Translations under genes and position numbers: made by a program
In this document: positions 18,180 to 27,070 of the stretch, in pieces
Position numbering within the stretch: the stretch's first letter is position 1
Layout of the letters: every line of letters starts with the position of its first letter
Origin: an uncultured Caulobacteraceae bacterium
GTDB taxonomy: Bacteria; Pseudomonadota; Alphaproteobacteria; Caulobacterales; Caulobacteraceae
Length of the DNA stretch: 64,000 bases
Direction: 5' to 3'
Assembly (NCBI GenBank): GCA_903872075.1
Contig: CAIQJF010000082.1
Span: 24,255-88,254 of the forward strand
The notes under the pieces: generated by a model
Databases searched by the model: none
What the model was told of the DNA's origin: nothing
Seen by the model: only the letters and a program-made list of their open reading frames with translations

Positions 18180-19802
18180 TCAGCCGACCGGCGCGGCCTC
18201 TCGCAGGCCCGCCAGGTCGCCGGCGTGCTGCGCGCGGCATCGGGCGATTTCGTCGGCGGCGCGGTCCGGCGACCAGCCGAGCAGGGGCGCCATGGCGGCG
18301 GCCGCAGTGTCGAGGGCGCCCATGCCGGCGTCCGGGTCGAACCAGGCCCGGGCGCTGCGGCGGGCCCAGTAGTCCTCGAGGGTCAGGGCGCCTTCCTGCA
18401 GCACGGCCCGCGCCGCCTCCACGGCCGGGCCGCCGCCGTTCGCGGCCACCGAACTCGCTTCGCCGCCATAGAGCCCAACCAGCCGGTCGGACGCGACCTC
18501 GGTCAGGCCCGCGCTGATCAGGGCGGCCTTCACGGCGGCGGGCGCGGCGTCGCCGCCGGGTAGGGGTTCGTCCGCCGTGCGGCTGGCCGAAGGTTTGCGG
18601 CCGAGTGCGGTTTCCACAAGATCGACCGCCCGTTCGGCCATCTGGCGATAGGCGGTCAGCTTGCCCCCGGCGATGGAGAGGATGCCGGCGGGACCGGTCC
18701 ACAGTTCGTCCTTGCGCGAAATGTCCGAGGCCGACTTGCCTTCCTGGGCCACCAGCGGTCGGACGCCTGACCACAGCGCGACGATGTCGTCGACGCCGAG
18801 GCGGGGCGTGCGGAAGCGCCGCGCGGCGGCGGCGAGCAGATAGTCCACGTCCTGCGGCGTGATCGGCGGCCAGGCCTGCGGCTCGGGATGGAAGGTGTCG
18901 GTGGTGCCGAGATAGGTCACCGCGCCCTTGGGCACGGCGAAGACGCTGCGCTTGTCGGCGGCGGGCATGATCACGGTGCGGTCCACCGGCAGGCGCGCCT
19001 TGGGCACCACCATATGCACGCCCCGCGCCAGGGCCAGGCGGCTGTCGGCGTCCGGCGCCTCGAGCGCCCGCACCGCATCGACCCAGGGACCGGCGGCGTT
19101 GACGATCACCCGCGCCCGCACGCGGGTCCGGCGCGCCTCGCCGCCGGGCAGGGTGTCGGAAATGTCGAGCCCCACGGCCTTGCCGCCCTCCAGCGCCACG
19201 GCATCGACGCGGGCGTAGTTGACCACCCGCGCCCCGGCGGCGGCGGCGCTGCGCACATTGGCCAGGGTCAGGCGGGCGTCGTCGGTGAGGTACTCGGGAT
19301 AGACGACAGCCCCGGTCAGGCCCTTGGTCTCGATCGCCGGTTCGCGGGCCTCGACCTCGGATTTCGACCAGACCTCGTGATGGCGGTCCTTGGGCACGGC
19401 GCCGAGCTTCTCGAAGGTCCACAGCCCGGCGCGCAGCTTGGCCTCGGTCCCGGGATTGCTCACGGGCATGACGAAGGGGGTCAGGCGGGCCAGGTGCGGG
19501 GCGATGGCCTCGACGATCTTGCGCTCCGAGGCCGCCTCGCGGACCAGGGCCAGATCGCCCTGGGCCAGGTAGCGCAGGCCGCCGTGGATCATCTTCGAGG
19601 ACCGGCTCGACGTGCCCGACGCGAAGTCCCGCGCCTCTACCAGCGCGACCTTCAGGCCGCGCATGGCCGCGTCGCGCGCGATGCCCGCCCCGGTGATGCC
19701 GCCGCCGATGATGGCCAGATCGAAAACCTCCGCGCCCAAGACGTCGAACAGGGAGTCGCGGTCGCGCAGGTCGAGGTCGGCGGGGGCGGAAGCGTGGGGC
19801 AT
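18180..19802 (-). CDS. glpD: Glycerol-3-phosphate dehydrogenase (FAD, aerobic)
   Basis: This encodes 540 residues with the DAO fold. The FAD motif IIGGGITGAGIARDAAMRG is at ~31, then GTSSRSSKMIHGGLRYLAQGD (a GlpD hallmark), and the C-terminal GlpA/GlpD segment with LTAYRQMAERAVDLVE. It oxidises sn-glycerol-3-phosphate to dihydroxyacetone phosphate at the inner membrane, passing electrons to quinone. Length is usual. The start is followed by a 63-bp gap to a divergent Gfo/Idh/MocA gene. The nearby FGGY kinase could be a glycerol kinase partner, though it is not adjacent. A stretch of high-confidence Rossmann residues supports function. Confidence 0.92.
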   Translation of the reverse strand: MPHASAPADLDLRDRDSLFDVLGAEVFDLAIIGGGITGAGIARDAAMRGLKVALVEARDFASGTSSRSSKMIHGGLRYLAQGDLALVREAASERKIVEAIAPHLARLTPFVMPVSNPGTEAKLRAGLWTFEKLGAVPKDRHHEVWSKSEVEAREPAIETKGLTGAVVYPEYLTDDARLTLANVRSAAAAGARVVNYARVDAVALEGGKAVGLDISDTLPGGEARRTRVRARVIVNAAGPWVDAVRALEAPDADSRLALARGVHMVVPKARLPVDRTVIMPAADKRSVFAVPKGAVTYLGTTDTFHPEPQAWPPITPQDVDYLLAAAARRFRTPRLGVDDIVALWSGVRPLVAQEGKSASDISRKDELWTGPAGILSIAGGKLTAYRQMAERAVDLVETALGRKPSASRTADEPLPGGDAAPAAVKAALISAGLTEVASDRLVGLYGGEASSVAANGGGPAVEAARAVLQEGALTLEDYWARRSARAWFDPDAGMGALDTAAAAMAPLLGWSPDRAADEIARCRAQHAGDLAGLREAAPVG

Positions 19803-19865
19803 GGGTCTTGGCGTCTCGGGGGGTGAGGCCCTAGGCTATAGCCCACAACCCGGGGGGAGCCAGAC

Positions 19866-20837
19866 ATGACCGCGCCTATTCGCATCGGCCTGCTGGGGGC
19901 TTCGAAGATCGCCCGGGGCGCGGTCATCGCGCCGGTGAAGGCCGACCCCCGCTTCACCCTGAGCGCCGTCGCCGCGCGCGATCCGGCCAGGGCCCGCGCC
20001 TATGCCGACGAGCATGGCATCTTGGGGGTGGCCGCCGGCTACGCCGAAATGGTCCGCCGCGACGATGTGGACGTGGTCTACAACGCCCTGCCGCCGGCCG
20101 GTCATGCCGAGTGGACCATCGCCGCCCTGGAGGCGGGCAAGGACGTGCTCTGCGAGAAGCCCTTCGCCCGCAACGCCGGCGAGGCCAGGGCCATGGTCGC
20201 CGCCGCCGACCGGACGGGGCGCCTGCTGATGGAGGCCTTCCACTACCGCTTTCACAACGTCATGCGCCTGGCCGAGAGCCTGACCGGATCCGGCGCGCTC
20301 GGCCGCATCGTCCGCGCGGACGGGGAGTTCTCGGTTCCCATTCCGCGCACGCCGGGCGAACTGCGCTGGAGCGCGGAGCAGGGCGGCGGCGGGCTGATGG
20401 ACCTTGGCTGCTATCCGCTGCATGCCCTCCGCACCCTGTTGCGCGGCGAGCCCAAGATCGCCGGCGCCAAGGCGGTGTTCGAGGACGGGGTGGATTCCGA
20501 TCTCTCGGCCGAACTCACCTTCCCCGGCGGGATTAGCGCCAGCATCGCCTGCGCCATGACCGGTGAGCGGTTCACGGCCTGGCTGAAGGTTCAGGGCGAG
20601 CGCGGAACCCTGGAGATCCAGAACTTCCTCGCCCCGCAGATGGGCTGCCGTTTCACCACGACGATCGACGGCGAAACCACCACCCACCCCACCGAAGGCC
20701 CGGCCACCTATGTGGCCCAGCTGAACCATCTCCACGCCGCCCTGAAGGAGGGCGCCGACCCGCTGACCGGCGGCGCCGACGCCATCGGCAACATGGCGGC
20801 GATCGACGCGATCTATGCGGCGGCGGGCAAGCCGTAG
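19866..20837 (+). CDS. Gfo/Idh/MocA-family NAD(P)-dependent oxidoreductase
   Basis: This encodes 323 residues. The N-terminal Rossmann domain carries GLLGASKIARGAVIAP, VVYNALPPAGHAEW and the signature CEKPFARNAGEA (Lys of the EKP motif, ~100). The C-terminal alpha/beta domain has GGGLMDLGCYPLHALRTL, a family catalytic-side motif. Members act on sugars, inositols or cyclitols as dehydrogenases or reductases; the substrate is unknown. It is divergent from glpD. The frame ends 4 bp before the convergent crotonase stop. GGGGGAG just ahead of the ATG serves as the ribosome-binding site. Confidence 0.87.
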   Translation: MTAPIRIGLLGASKIARGAVIAPVKADPRFTLSAVAARDPARARAYADEHGILGVAAGYAEMVRRDDVDVVYNALPPAGHAEWTIAALEAGKDVLCEKPFARNAGEARAMVAAADRTGRLLMEAFHYRFHNVMRLAESLTGSGALGRIVRADGEFSVPIPRTPGELRWSAEQGGGGLMDLGCYPLHALRTLLRGEPKIAGAKAVFEDGVDSDLSAELTFPGGISASIACAMTGERFTAWLKVQGERGTLEIQNFLAPQMGCRFTTTIDGETTTHPTEGPATYVAQLNHLHAALKEGADPLTGGADAIGNMAAIDAIYAAAGKP

Positions 20838-20841
20838 CAGG

Positions 20842-21630
20842 TCAATGCCCCACGAACTTCGCGGGCCGGCGTTCAAGGAAGGCGGCGACGCCTTCCTTGT
20901 GGTCGGCGGATTTGAAGGCGGCGGACATGGTTTCCACGTGGACGGCCATGTGTTCGGCGAGGTCGCGCTCCAGGCCGCGCCAGACCAGGGACTTGATGTG
21001 GCGGATGGAGAAGGGCGAGGAGTTGAGATAGCGCCGCGCCTCGGTCAGGGCCGCCTCGGCCAGGGCCTCGGGGGCGACGATCTCGGCGGCGTAGCCGATC
21101 GTGTGGGCCTCCTGGGCGCTGAGGAAATCGCCGCTGTAGAGCAGGCGCAGGGCACGGTGCGGGCCGATGATCCGAGGCAGCAGCCAGCTGCCCGCGCCGG
21201 TGTCGGGCACCAGGCCGCGATGGGCGAAGTTCCAGGCGAAGCGGGCCCGGTCGGTGACGATGCGCACGTCGCACTGGCTGGTGAACTCCGCGCCCATGCC
21301 CACGGCCGAGCCGTCGATGGCGCCGATCACCGGCTTGGGGCAGGAGACCAGGGGCCACCATTTGCCGGCCTCATGCGCCGCGCCGCGCACGCCGCGGGTC
21401 TCCCCCGGAATGGTGGCGAGGTCGGCCAGATCGGTGCCGGCGCAGAAGCTGCCGCCGGAGCCGGTGACGATCACCACCCGCACCTTGTCGTCCGCCCCCG
21501 CCTCGGCGACCTTGTCGATGAAGGCGCCCAGCATGGCGTAGGTCATGGCGTTGCGCTTTTCGGCGCGGTCGATGGTGATCGTCGCGATGCCGTCGGAATC
21601 GACGTCATATTTGATGTGATGGGCGGTCAT
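20842..21630 (-). CDS. Crotonase/enoyl-CoA hydratase-isomerase family protein
   Basis: This encodes 262 residues from the ATG at 21630, directly after GGAGGAACCTTCC, a strong ribosome-binding site. The frame extends upstream to 21693, but that part has no RBS. Crotonase features: RAEKRNAMTYAML at ~20, GSGGSFCAGTDLADLA (oxyanion glycines) at ~65, and AIDGSAVGMGAEFTSQCDV at ~105. At the second catalytic position it reads DTGAGSWLLPRIIG rather than an obvious Glu, so the reaction (hydratase, isomerase or hydrolase) is not certain. A second, distinct crotonase lies at 36273-37043. Confidence 0.87.
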   Translation of the reverse strand: MTAHHIKYDVDSDGIATITIDRAEKRNAMTYAMLGAFIDKVAEAGADDKVRVVIVTGSGGSFCAGTDLADLATIPGETRGVRGAAHEAGKWWPLVSCPKPVIGAIDGSAVGMGAEFTSQCDVRIVTDRARFAWNFAHRGLVPDTGAGSWLLPRIIGPHRALRLLYSGDFLSAQEAHTIGYAAEIVAPEALAEAALTEARRYLNSSPFSIRHIKSLVWRGLERDLAEHMAVHVETMSAAFKSADHKEGVAAFLERRPAKFVGH

Positions 21631-21717
21631 GGAAGGTTCCTCCAGGGCGGTCTGTTTTGCCCAGAGAACGCACCTTTCCCTTGAGACAAACAAGCCCCCT
21701 GGGACGTCTGTCGCGGC

Positions 21718-22341
21718 TCATTCCAGGTCGTCGGGGTCCTGGGCGTCGTTCAGGATCGGCCGCCGGCTCGGGGTGGAGAAGTCCGAGCACAGCGGCCGGA
21801 AGAAGGGCGGATTGGGCGCCCAGCCCTCGCCGGTCCAGCGGCTCCAGTCGGGACGCAGCTGAAGATCGGCGCATAGACGCTCGACGACGGCGCGGACCGG
21901 CAGGCCGTCGATATTGTCGTAGGCCTCGTCGCACAGCAGACGCTCTTCGAGGGCGTCGGTGAGGGTGTCGTGATCCTCGGGATCGGGAATCTCGCGGTCG
22001 ATCACGTCGCGCACCAGTTCGCGCGCGCGGGCCTTGGGGCCGGACTTCAGCGGCGCGTAGGGATCGTTGTCGGCCGCCTCGCGGCGGCGCTCGGCCTCGG
22101 CGACTTGGCCGGCCAGCCGGGCGGCCAAGGCGTCGTCGAGCTTCGCTTCCAGGGTGATGGTCAGGCGCACCGCGCGGGAGATTTTGCCGAACGCCTCGGC
22201 CGACTCCGCCGAGGCGTCTTGCGTCACCGCCTCGGCCATCGCCAGGCCCATGTCGGACAGGCGCTGCAGCTTCGCCAGGCGAAGCTCGGCCCGGGCGGCG
22301 GCGGGGTCGGCAACGTCGGGGGCGGGTTGTGGCGCGGACAT
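21718..22341 (-). CDS. Conserved-looking hypothetical cytoplasmic protein
   Basis: This encodes 207 residues from the ATG at 22341. The frame is open to 22413, but the extra N-terminus is AT-rich intergenic-type sequence. Residues 15-90 are Ala/Leu/Arg/Glu-rich helix (LRLAKLQRLSDMGLAMAEAV, AKLDDALAARLAGQVAEAER). A basic patch (KSGPKARARELVRDVID) and an acidic half (PDPEDHDTLTDALEERLLCDE) follow, then an aromatic C-terminus with LQLRPDWSRWTGEGWAPNPP. No signal peptide or membrane segment is seen. I do not recognise a family. It lies between the crotonase and peroxiredoxin genes on the same strand. Confidence 0.6.
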   Translation of the reverse strand: MSAPQPAPDVADPAAARAELRLAKLQRLSDMGLAMAEAVTQDASAESAEAFGKISRAVRLTITLEAKLDDALAARLAGQVAEAERRREAADNDPYAPLKSGPKARARELVRDVIDREIPDPEDHDTLTDALEERLLCDEAYDNIDGLPVRAVVERLCADLQLRPDWSRWTGEGWAPNPPFFRPLCSDFSTPSRRPILNDAQDPDDLE

Positions 22342-22439
22342 GGAGTGGAGTCTAGAAGATTGCAAAATGCAAGTCAAGACGTCGGCGGCGGCTACCCCCT
22401 CGCGCGCCGCCACGTCCCCCTTGGGTCAGGCCGCGGCGG

Positions 22440-22976
22440 TCAGGCCTTCGTCCGCCGAAGGTAGTCCAGCACGACGTCGGGGTTGGTGACCGTATAGGGA
22501 TCGTCGTCGAGACCCGCGTCGTTGATCCCGGGCTCTTCGTACCATTGCTCGATCACGCCGTTGTCGACGACCATGACATAGCGCCAGCTGCGATAGCCGA
22601 AACCGAGGTGGTCCTTGTCGACCAGCATGCCCATGCGGCGGGTGAAGCGGCCGGAGCCGTCGGGCAGGAACTTCACCTTCGAGACGCCCAGGTGGCGGGC
22701 CCACTGGTGGATCACGAAGGCGTCGTTGACGGTGAGGCAGATCACCTCGTCGACGCCGGCCGCCTTGATCTCGTCGTACAGGCGTTCAAAGGCCGGGCAC
22801 TGCTCGTTCGAGCAGGTGGGCGTGAAGGCCCCCGGCAGGGAGAAGACGACGACCCGCTTGCCCGCGAACACCTCGGAGGTGGTCACATCCTGCCAGCGGT
22901 AGGGGTTCTCGCCGCCGATCGACTCATCGCGCACCCGCGTCTTGAAGGTGATGTCCGGAAGACTGCGTCCTTGCAT
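22440..22976 (-). CDS. Peroxiredoxin (Prx5/hybrid type)
   Basis: This encodes 178 residues. The peroxidatic Cys55 is in GAFTPTCSNEQCPAFE, with a nearby Cys60. VICLTVNDAFVIHQWAR and PDGSGRFTRRMGML are typical of the Prx5 subfamily, which reduces H2O2 and alkyl hydroperoxides using thioredoxin or glutathione. No fused glutaredoxin domain is present. It acts in the cytoplasm. The 280-bp region to its left is divergent from the MNT-HEPN pair and could hold promoters for both. Confidence 0.9.
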   Translation of the reverse strand: MQGRSLPDITFKTRVRDESIGGENPYRWQDVTTSEVFAGKRVVVFSLPGAFTPTCSNEQCPAFERLYDEIKAAGVDEVICLTVNDAFVIHQWARHLGVSKVKFLPDGSGRFTRRMGMLVDKDHLGFGYRSWRYVMVVDNGVIEQWYEEPGINDAGLDDDPYTVTNPDVVLDYLRRTKA

Positions 22977-23255
22977 GTTCTAGTTCCCTGTTGCCGCCGC
23001 GCGGTGGCGCGCGGGTTCGTCCCTGGGTATGGGCGCGGCGGCGGTGAGGGTCCAATCGATAGTTCCGCTTGGTTTGATAGAAAAATCCAATTTAGAGCCC
23101 GGCGGGCGAGGACCGCGACCGCTCTGTGCCACTTCGCGGAAAATTGGGGCGGCGTACGCTCTTTCGGGACGCATGTTGCGACGCCCTGAAACGTCGTATG
23201 ATGCCCATCTCCGCCGCCTTGTCTGGATGACGAGGGGCGCACCCGAGGGGACACC

Positions 23256-23573
23256 ATGGCGCCCGCCGACGATCCCGTGCTGACCCGGTTCCGCGCCGCG
23301 CTGGAGCGGGCCTATGGTCGCGATCTGGAGCGGGCGGTGTTATATGGTTCCCGCGCGCGCGGCGAGGCCGGCCGGGAGTCGGACTACGACGTAGCGGTGT
23401 TCCTCAAAGGCGTCGGCGGTTTCGGGCGGCAGGCCCAGACCCTCGCCGACATCGAAACCGAAATCCTGCTCGAGACAGGCGCCGTGATCAACGCCCTGCC
23501 GCTGAAAGCGGGATCGCATCGCGCCCGCACCGGCCTCATGGGCGAGATCAGGCGCGACGGCCGAGACCTGTGA
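23256..23573 (+). CDS. MNT-type nucleotidyltransferase antitoxin
   Basis: This encodes 105 residues from the ATG at 23256 (GAGGGG just before). It is a minimal nucleotidyltransferase: LYGSRARGEAGRESDYDVAVF carries the GS-x9/10-DxD metal and nucleotide-binding signature (Ser32; Asp43 and Asp45). In MNT-HEPN type VII systems the MNT partner AMPylates the HEPN ribonuclease and silences it. The four-base GTGA overlap with the next gene matches that module. No third gene of the module is recognised. Confidence 0.85.
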   Translation: MAPADDPVLTRFRAALERAYGRDLERAVLYGSRARGEAGRESDYDVAVFLKGVGGFGRQAQTLADIETEILLETGAVINALPLKAGSHRARTGLMGEIRRDGRDL

Positions 23574-23959
23574 CCCCCGAGGCGCGAGACTATCTCGACA
23601 AGGCCCTTGAGGATCTCGATGAGGCGCGCAAAATCCTCGCTATTCACCTGTCGAAGGCAGCGGCGCGCTCAGCCTACTATGCCGCCTTTCACGCCGCCGA
23701 GGCGTTGATCGTCGAACGTTCGGGCAGGATCGCAAAAACGCACTCCGGTGTCCGAACGATGCTCGCCGACATTCTGGCGAACGCGACATCGGACCAGAGA
23801 GCGCTGCTCAGCTTCCTGGCGCGGGCCTACAAGTTCAAGGAGATCGGCGACTATGGCGTCGGCGAGGGCGCGGTCGTCACGGAAGCGGAAGCCACGGAAG
23901 TGGTGGAGGGCGCCGGTCGGTTCATTGCGCTGGTCACGTCTCTGCTGGGCAAGGCGTAG
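23570..23959 (+). CDS. HEPN-domain protein, toxin of MNT-HEPN pair
   Basis: This encodes 129 residues from a GTG at 23570 overlapping the MNT stop. The helical HEPN signature is SKAAARSAYYAAFHAAEALIV at ~28-48. The canonical RX4-6H ribonuclease motif is not exact: the visible pair is Arg33...His41 with seven residues between. Activity as an RNase is therefore plausible but not certain, and AMPylation of a Tyr (two adjacent in AYYAAF) by the partner is a family-based inference. Length is normal for the family. The pair is a toxin-antitoxin module likely involved in stress or phage defence. Confidence 0.82.
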   Translation: MTPEARDYLDKALEDLDEARKILAIHLSKAAARSAYYAAFHAAEALIVERSGRIAKTHSGVRTMLADILANATSDQRALLSFLARAYKFKEIGDYGVGEGAVVTEAEATEVVEGAGRFIALVTSLLGKA

Positions 23960-23985
23960 CCGGTCGCCCGCATGTGGGCGCTGCC

Positions 23986-24123
23986 GTGAACGCACCCGAC
24001 CGGCACGGCGATTTCGGACGCGATCCCGTTGAGAGCCCGGTCGAGGAGACGCTCACGGCGCGGATGTTGCCGGACCTGATCGACACGAAGTCTGAAGCCT
24101 TCGGTGAAGCCTTGGGGCAATAA
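23986..24123 (+). CDS. Possible 45-residue ORF after MNT-HEPN (uncertain)
   Basis: A GTG-initiated 45-codon frame reads an acidic, soluble peptide (VNAPDRHGDFGRDPVESPVE..., ending EAFGEALGQ). It has no clear ribosome-binding site and no recognisable motif. It sits in the 192-bp gap between the HEPN gene and the M28 peptidase gene. It could be a small orphan gene, a residue of a lost gene, or chance. Confidence 0.2.
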   Translation: MNAPDRHGDFGRDPVESPVEETLTARMLPDLIDTKSEAFGEALGQ

Positions 24124-24151
24124 TCGCGGCCGGGTGCAGGGAGGAACAGGC

Positions 24152-26410
24152 ATGGGCAGGCTCGGGGCGCTGATCGGCTGCGTGGTGGCGGGGTTTCTGC
24201 TGTTCTATGCGGGCTCCCGCACGCCCGATCCGAAGCCGGCTTCCGCGCCGGCCGGCCAGTTCGCGGCCGGCCGGGCCCTGGCCGACATCGCCGTCATGGC
24301 GCGGGTTCCGCATCCGATCGGCTCGGCCGCCAACCAGAGGGTGCGCGACTATCTGATCGGCCGGATGACCGCCCTGGGTCTGGCCCCGCGCGTCCAGCGC
24401 GGCGAGGGGGACATGCGGCGCACGTTCGGCAAGACCACCTTGATCAGCGGCGGCGATGTGGAGAACGTGATCGGCGTGCTGCCGGGACGCGACCGCCGTC
24501 TGCCCGCCCTCACCCTGATGGCCCACTATGACAGCGTGCCCGGCTCGCCGGGCGCGGCCGACGATGTGACCGGCGTCGCCGCGATCCTGGAGATCGTCCG
24601 TGTCATCAAGGCCGCGGGGACGCCGGCGCGCGATGTGATGGTGCTGTTCACCGACGGCGAAGAACGCGGCCTGCTGGGCGCCACCGCCTTCTTCCGCGAC
24701 GATCCGGCGGCCGACGGCGTCGGCTTCCTGATGAACCTGGAGGCGCGCGGCGGCGGCGGCCGGGCGACGATGTTCGAGACCGGCGATAACAACGGCGGGG
24801 CGGTCGAGCTCTATCGCCGCACCGCGGTCCGGCCGTCGGCCAACTCCCTGACCGTGTTCGTCTACAAGCACCTGCCCAACGACACCGATTTCACCGTGGC
24901 CAAGGCCCGGGGGATCGCCGGCCTGAACTACGCCTTCATCGGCCGGCAGTTCGACTATCATTCGCCGAGCTCCACGGCCGCGGCGCTGGACCCGGGCTCA
25001 GTACAGCACATCGGCGATGAGGTGCTGGGGACGGCGCGGGCTCTGGCGTTCTCGGCGACCTTGCCGGCCCGGACGCCGGACAAGGTCTATGGCCCCATCG
25101 CCGGCGACCTTCTCCTGGCCTATCCGGCCTGGGGCGGCTGGGTGCTGCTGGCGGCGATCGCCGGGCTGATCGGCGTGGCGGTCAGGCGCGGCGGGCCCGG
25201 CGCCCTGGGCTCCTGGCGCGATGTCGCGGGGGGAATCGTCGCCGGACCGCTGCTGCTGGCCGGCGCCGCCGCGGCCCTCTATCTGACGCGGCAGGCCACC
25301 GGCTATGGCTTCGGCTGGATGGAGGGCCGGCCGCTGCTGGCGCGGTTCGCGACCTATGAGGCGGCCATGGCGCTTACGGGCCTGGGCGCTCTGATGCTGA
25401 TCGCCGCGGTTCTTGGGCGCTGGGTGCGTTTCCTCGGCGGCTGGATCGGGCTGTTGGCGACCGGCCTTGTCGCCGCCCTGGCGCTACAGCTGTGGGCGCC
25501 GACCATCGCCATGACGATCGCCTGGCCCCTGGCGGCCGGCGCCGCCTGCGCGGCGCTGATCGGGCCTGACCCGGATCGCCGACGGCTGGGCTGGGGCGCG
25601 GCCCTGCTCGTCATCGCCCTGACCCTGGCCTGGCTGGGGACCCTGTTTCACTTCCTGCTGCAGGGGCTCGACGTACCGACGCTGCCGGCCCTGATCGTCT
25701 GGCTGGCGGCGTTCTGCCTCTGGCCCCTAGTGTGGACGGCGCGCGAGCGCGGACTCGGCGTCGCCTTGGCGCCGGCCGGCGTTCTGCTGGCGTCGGGGCT
25801 GGCGATCGCGCTTGGGCTGAACGTCACCGGTCCCTATTCGCCGCGCCATCCGCGGGCGGCCTCGCTGCTCTATGTCGTGGACCAGACCGACGGCCGCGCC
25901 TGGCGGGTGAGCGCGCGGGCGCCCGCGCCCTGGACCCGCGCCGTCCTGTCCGCCGACGGCGGCGCAATCGTCCGCCGCAGCCTGCCCTGGTTCGACGATC
26001 AGGTCTGGGCGGCCCCGGCGAACAGCGTGGCCGCTCCGGCCCCGGAGATCTCGGTCGCTCGAAACCCGGACGGAACCGTCTCCCTGCGCGGCCAGGCGCC
26101 GGCCGACGTCGAACTGGGCCTGCAGGTCAGCCTCGACACGGCCATCAGCGGGGTCACCCTGAACGGCCGGCCGATGCCCTACGCCGCCCCGCCCGGTTCG
26201 CCGATCCGGATCAGCTGGGCGGCGGCGCCCGAGGGGTTCGTGCTGACCTTCCGGCCCGCCGGCCCGGGCACGATCACCGGGTCCTACGCCGCCTACCGTC
26301 CCGGGTGGCCCGCCGCGGCGCAACCCTTGCCGCCGCTGCCCCCGAAGCTGATGGGCTGGGACATGTTCGGGTCCACGGTGGCTGTCGGGCGGGTCAACGG
26401 GCGCTGGTGA
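24152..26410 (+). CDS. Membrane-anchored M28-family metallopeptidase
   Basis: This encodes 752 residues from the ATG at 24152, with GAGGAA seven bases upstream; an in-frame ATG at 24104 is less likely. One N-terminal membrane helix is followed by a periplasmic M28 domain with a full zinc set: AHYDSVPGSPGAADD (His125, Asp137), TDGEERGLLG (Glu170-Glu171), NLEARG (Glu197) and DYHSPSS (His270). Around residues 325-575 are some eight hydrophobic segments, then a soluble C-terminal domain. This is the ERMP1/Fxna-like multi-pass aminopeptidase layout. It lies inside a cluster of toxin-antitoxin genes but looks like an ordinary host gene. Its stop overlaps the hicB stop by 17 bp. Confidence 0.88.
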   Translation: MGRLGALIGCVVAGFLLFYAGSRTPDPKPASAPAGQFAAGRALADIAVMARVPHPIGSAANQRVRDYLIGRMTALGLAPRVQRGEGDMRRTFGKTTLISGGDVENVIGVLPGRDRRLPALTLMAHYDSVPGSPGAADDVTGVAAILEIVRVIKAAGTPARDVMVLFTDGEERGLLGATAFFRDDPAADGVGFLMNLEARGGGGRATMFETGDNNGGAVELYRRTAVRPSANSLTVFVYKHLPNDTDFTVAKARGIAGLNYAFIGRQFDYHSPSSTAAALDPGSVQHIGDEVLGTARALAFSATLPARTPDKVYGPIAGDLLLAYPAWGGWVLLAAIAGLIGVAVRRGGPGALGSWRDVAGGIVAGPLLLAGAAAALYLTRQATGYGFGWMEGRPLLARFATYEAAMALTGLGALMLIAAVLGRWVRFLGGWIGLLATGLVAALALQLWAPTIAMTIAWPLAAGAACAALIGPDPDRRRLGWGAALLVIALTLAWLGTLFHFLLQGLDVPTLPALIVWLAAFCLWPLVWTARERGLGVALAPAGVLLASGLAIALGLNVTGPYSPRHPRAASLLYVVDQTDGRAWRVSARAPAPWTRAVLSADGGAIVRRSLPWFDDQVWAAPANSVAAPAPEISVARNPDGTVSLRGQAPADVELGLQVSLDTAISGVTLNGRPMPYAAPPGSPIRISWAAAPEGFVLTFRPAGPGTITGSYAAYRPGWPAAAQPLPPLPPKLMGWDMFGSTVAVGRVNGRW

Positions 26411-26759
26411 CCGGCGCGAGGCCGCCGCCCCCGGCAGCGTCCCGGATCGCGCCGACGATCCATTCGTTCAGACTTTTGCCCGCCGCCGCGGCGGCCGTGA
26501 CGGCCGCGGCATGGTCGCTGGGATCGAGGCGGACGTTGAACTTGCCGGAAAACCTGCGGCGCGGTTCGATACCCTTTTCCCGGCACATTTCCAGATAGAC
26601 AGCCAAGGACCTGTGGCCTTCCGCGATCAGATCGCGGACGCTTTCCGCATAGAAATCCGCGCCGCCGGTCAAGCCGACGAACTCGCCACGCAGCATCTGA
26701 ATCTCCGGATCGAAGGCGATGACCGCCCGCTCACCAGCGATCTCGATCACGTTGTTCAT
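26394..26759 (-). CDS. hicB: HicB-family antitoxin
   Basis: This encodes 121 residues from an ATG at 26759 that overlaps the hicA stop by four bases (ATGA). The N-terminal partial RNase-H-like HicB fold (VIAFDPEIQMLRGEFVGLTGGADFYA) precedes a C-terminal ribbon-helix-helix-type region (RRRFSGKFNVRLDPSDHAAA ... GKSLNEWIV). HicB neutralises HicA and represses the operon through the RHH domain. The gene ends 17 bp inside the convergent M28 peptidase stop region. Confidence 0.87.
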   Translation of the reverse strand: MNNVIEIAGERAVIAFDPEIQMLRGEFVGLTGGADFYAESVRDLIAEGHRSLAVYLEMCREKGIEPRRRFSGKFNVRLDPSDHAAAVTAAAAAGKSLNEWIVGAIRDAAGGGGLAPVTSAR

Positions 26760-27025
26760 GGTTTTACTCCGTGTTCGTTCAGCCATTTGCGAAGGCCGGC
26801 CACCGCGCCCTTATCCGTATCCGGCGAAGGATGAGGTCGATGAAAGACACGCACCTCGCCAAACAGAAAGACGCCGATCCGCGACCCTTCACGTTCGCTG
26901 ATCTCCGCTCCAAGGGCCGCGAACAGCGCCTCGATGTCCGCCCAGCGGATCGACCCGCTGACCGGATGGGTGAAGATCGCTTCCAGCGTGGCTCTATGAC
27001 GCTTCTTCAGTGGAGATGGTATCAT
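26756..27025 (-). CDS. hicA: HicA-family mRNA interferase toxin
   Basis: This encodes 89 residues from the ATG at 27025. The small dsRBD-like HicA domain shows KRHRATLEAIFTHPVSGSI, WADIEALFAALGAEISEREGSR and VRVFHRPHPSPDTDKGAV. HicA cleaves mRNA when free of HicB. Gene order toxin-antitoxin with a four-base overlap is the standard hicAB layout. The ATG is 46 bp downstream of a shorter, truncated HicB-like gene. It is plausible that this TA unit replaced or inserted beside an older HicB. Confidence 0.85.
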   Translation of the reverse strand: MIPSPLKKRHRATLEAIFTHPVSGSIRWADIEALFAALGAEISEREGSRIGVFLFGEVRVFHRPHPSPDTDKGAVAGLRKWLNEHGVKP

Positions 27026-27070
27026 TTAGCAGTACCGTTTTCAAATTGAATGTGGCGCTCAAAACCGCGA

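Noticed and set aside
18106..19422. Arg/Gly-rich frame inside glpD on the same strand
   Set aside because: Out of frame with the well-supported dehydrogenase and without motifs.
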